Of a stretch of DNA of 6,993 nucleotides, positions 5,981 through 6,993 are shown one piece after another. How positions within the stretch are numbered: the first letter of the stretch is position 1; each line of letters begins with the position of its first letter. The position numbers and the translations under genes are program-made. The notes beneath the pieces were generated by a model. The model was given only the letters and a program-made list of their open reading frames with translations, ran no database searches and was not told the origin of the DNA. Source of the stretch: Acidobacteriota bacterium (GTDB lineage: Bacteria > Acidobacteriota > Terriglobia > UBA7540); contig PLWR01000391.1 of NCBI GenBank assembly GCA_003165615.1, forward strand, positions 3,823 to 10,815, given 5' to 3'.

Positions 5981-6993
5981 AACCCAACGAAGAATTCTTG
6001 AATCAGGACAAGAGTTTTTGGGCTTTCGTCCGAACTATTAGTGAAGAGGTTGGATATACCGTCCATGGAGAGGACAAGATCAAAGTCCCAACTCTAGTGG
6101 AGGCCGCCGATGCGTTAATGTCGCTTAAGCTGGACGCATCTTCCATACGTGAGCATGATCGGCCAACCGAGCTTGGCAGAAAATTGCTTGACTATCTCGC
6201 CTATCGAGCAGCCGCGATTGGTGACATAAGGGACCACCTCTTGAATGCTACTGAAGCCGAACAGATGTTCAAGGAGGTGAAACGACGGTGTTCCCACGTA
6301 TGTCATCTGCCCATGAACAAGCAGAAGGGCGAGAAGAAAACTCACGCTTATCTCACTTGTGTTGTAACGATGCTCCTGGAAGAAACCCTCGAAGGCCTGA
6401 CCCCATTGAAGACTCTGCCTGTTCCCGAGGCTGATGCTTCTGAAGCGCGGAAGAATTGGCTCGAGCGAAGGCAAGTCGACGAGGTGCTACGACCCAAGAA
6501 ATACGTCGACAAACTCATCGTGGATGGCCAAATCAGAAATGGGCGTCGCGATCGGAGAAGCGTGTTCCATCCGGGTGATGTTCAGCGACTCTTGCCTCAC
6601 TGCGACTACGATCCACGGACGCTTACCACAGTCACGGTGGCAGGGCGTCCCCTACGCACTCTGGCGCGTCGTGTTGACGGTGCGTACCCTAGGCCGGTGA
6701 ATCCAATCGCCATCTGGGAAATCAAAGAGTATTACCACACAACCACTTTCGGCAGTCGCGTTGCGGATGGCATCTACGAAACACTGCTGGATGGCGCCGA
6801 ACTTGAGGACCTTCTCCTAGAAGGACACAAGGTGCGCCACTACCTGTTTGTGGACGGCTACCGGACTTGGTGGGAGGATGGCAAGTCGTACCTCTGCCGC
6901 ATCGTCGATTCGATGCACAGTGTCCTTTCGGTAAGCCGGCCTAACAGGACCTTGGGGCAGATTAGGTTATGGGGGGTATGTATTTCACTCCGG
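5977..6993 (+). CDS. Candidate type II restriction endonuclease, 3' end outside window
   Basis: The frame is open for 339 residues to the window edge, so the gene is partial or ends just beyond. I do not recognise a named family with certainty. The first 210 residues are mostly helical and charged. They include a segment, KKYVDKLIVDGQIRNGRRDR (174-193), and SVFHPGDVQRLLP (195-207), that may bind DNA. The later part contains D234, then strand AIWEIKEYY (245-253) with E248 and K250. This D-x13-ExK spacing fits a PD-(D/E)xK nuclease core. TTTFGSRVADGIYETLLDG (255-273) and HYLFVDGYRTWW (288-299) follow and look like conserved core strands and helices. It overlaps the HTH gene by ATGA and lies opposite a D12 methyltransferase, the place expected for the endonuclease of a controller-type system. 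The last 25 residues or so are less patterned. Endonuclease function is an inference from motif and context. Confidence 0.7.
   Translation, partial: MKPNEEFLNQDKSFWAFVRTISEEVGYTVHGEDKIKVPTLVEAADALMSLKLDASSIREHDRPTELGRKLLDYLAYRAAAIGDIRDHLLNATEAEQMFKEVKRRCSHVCHLPMNKQKGEKKTHAYLTCVVTMLLEETLEGLTPLKTLPVPEADASEARKNWLERRQVDEVLRPKKYVDKLIVDGQIRNGRRDRRSVFHPGDVQRLLPHCDYDPRTLTTVTVAGRPLRTLARRVDGAYPRPVNPIAIWEIKEYYHTTTFGSRVADGIYETLLDGAELEDLLLEGHKVRHYLFVDGYRTWWEDGKSYLCRIVDSMHSVLSVSRPNRTLGQIRLWGVCISLR

Noticed and set aside
6115..6700. Reverse frame 6115-6474 and forward frame 6434-6700 as separate genes.
   Set aside because: Both overlap the continuous 339-codon frame from 5977, which has translational coupling and nuclease-like motifs. 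Neither alternative shows a domain.

Overview
The window looks like a piece of an Acidobacteriota-type chromosome into which restriction-modification (R-M) genes have been inserted. The lineage is an inference. It rests on the CRTAC1/ASPIC-UnbV protein with FG-GAP repeats, the PilZ protein with a built-in zinc ribbon, the GC-rich sequence and the scattered ATTCCCGC..GCGGGAAT palindromes. No rRNA or housekeeping marker is present to confirm it. No tRNA, rRNA, CRISPR array or transposase was seen.

Layout: (a) 1-404 is non-coding, with an inverted pair of palindromic repeats (78-163) and a phased 8-bp repeat (195-223). (b) 405-1238 (+) encodes a zinc-ribbon PilZ protein. (c) 1327-3087 (-) is convergent with it and encodes an exported seven-repeat FG-GAP/ASPIC protein. 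(d) 3088-3515 is a gene-free junction between the host-like left side and the R-M cluster. (e) 3516-4727 (+) encodes the N-terminal part of a type IIG/IIL-like restriction-modification enzyme. Its PD-(D/E)xK nuclease motif is intact, but the frame stops where the methyltransferase domain should begin. A short out-of-frame trace of that domain's YYTP-like motif follows the stop. (f) 4771-5649 (-) encodes a D12-class N6-adenine DNA methyltransferase. (g) 5650-5743 is a compact divergent control region. (h) 5744-5980 (+) encodes a small Cro/C1-type regulator. (i) From 5977 (+), overlapping the regulator by ATGA, an unrecognised protein runs open off the right edge. It carries a D..ExK motif and is the best candidate for the cognate restriction endonuclease.

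How they may work together: methyltransferase, divergent C-like regulator and coupled nuclease candidate form the usual layout of a controller-regulated type II R-M system. The 94-bp control region supports this. A 7-1-7 palindrome lies inside the spacer of a good methyltransferase promoter (TTGACT-17-TATGGT) and covers the -35 of the regulator promoter (TTGGGA-18-TATCAT). The latter would start transcription almost at the regulator ATG, giving a leaderless or nearly leaderless mRNA as known for several C genes. The broken type IIG-like gene beside it suggests one R-M system was overwritten by another. The most interesting parts are the unrecognised nuclease candidate, the shared operator and the nuclease-only remnant.
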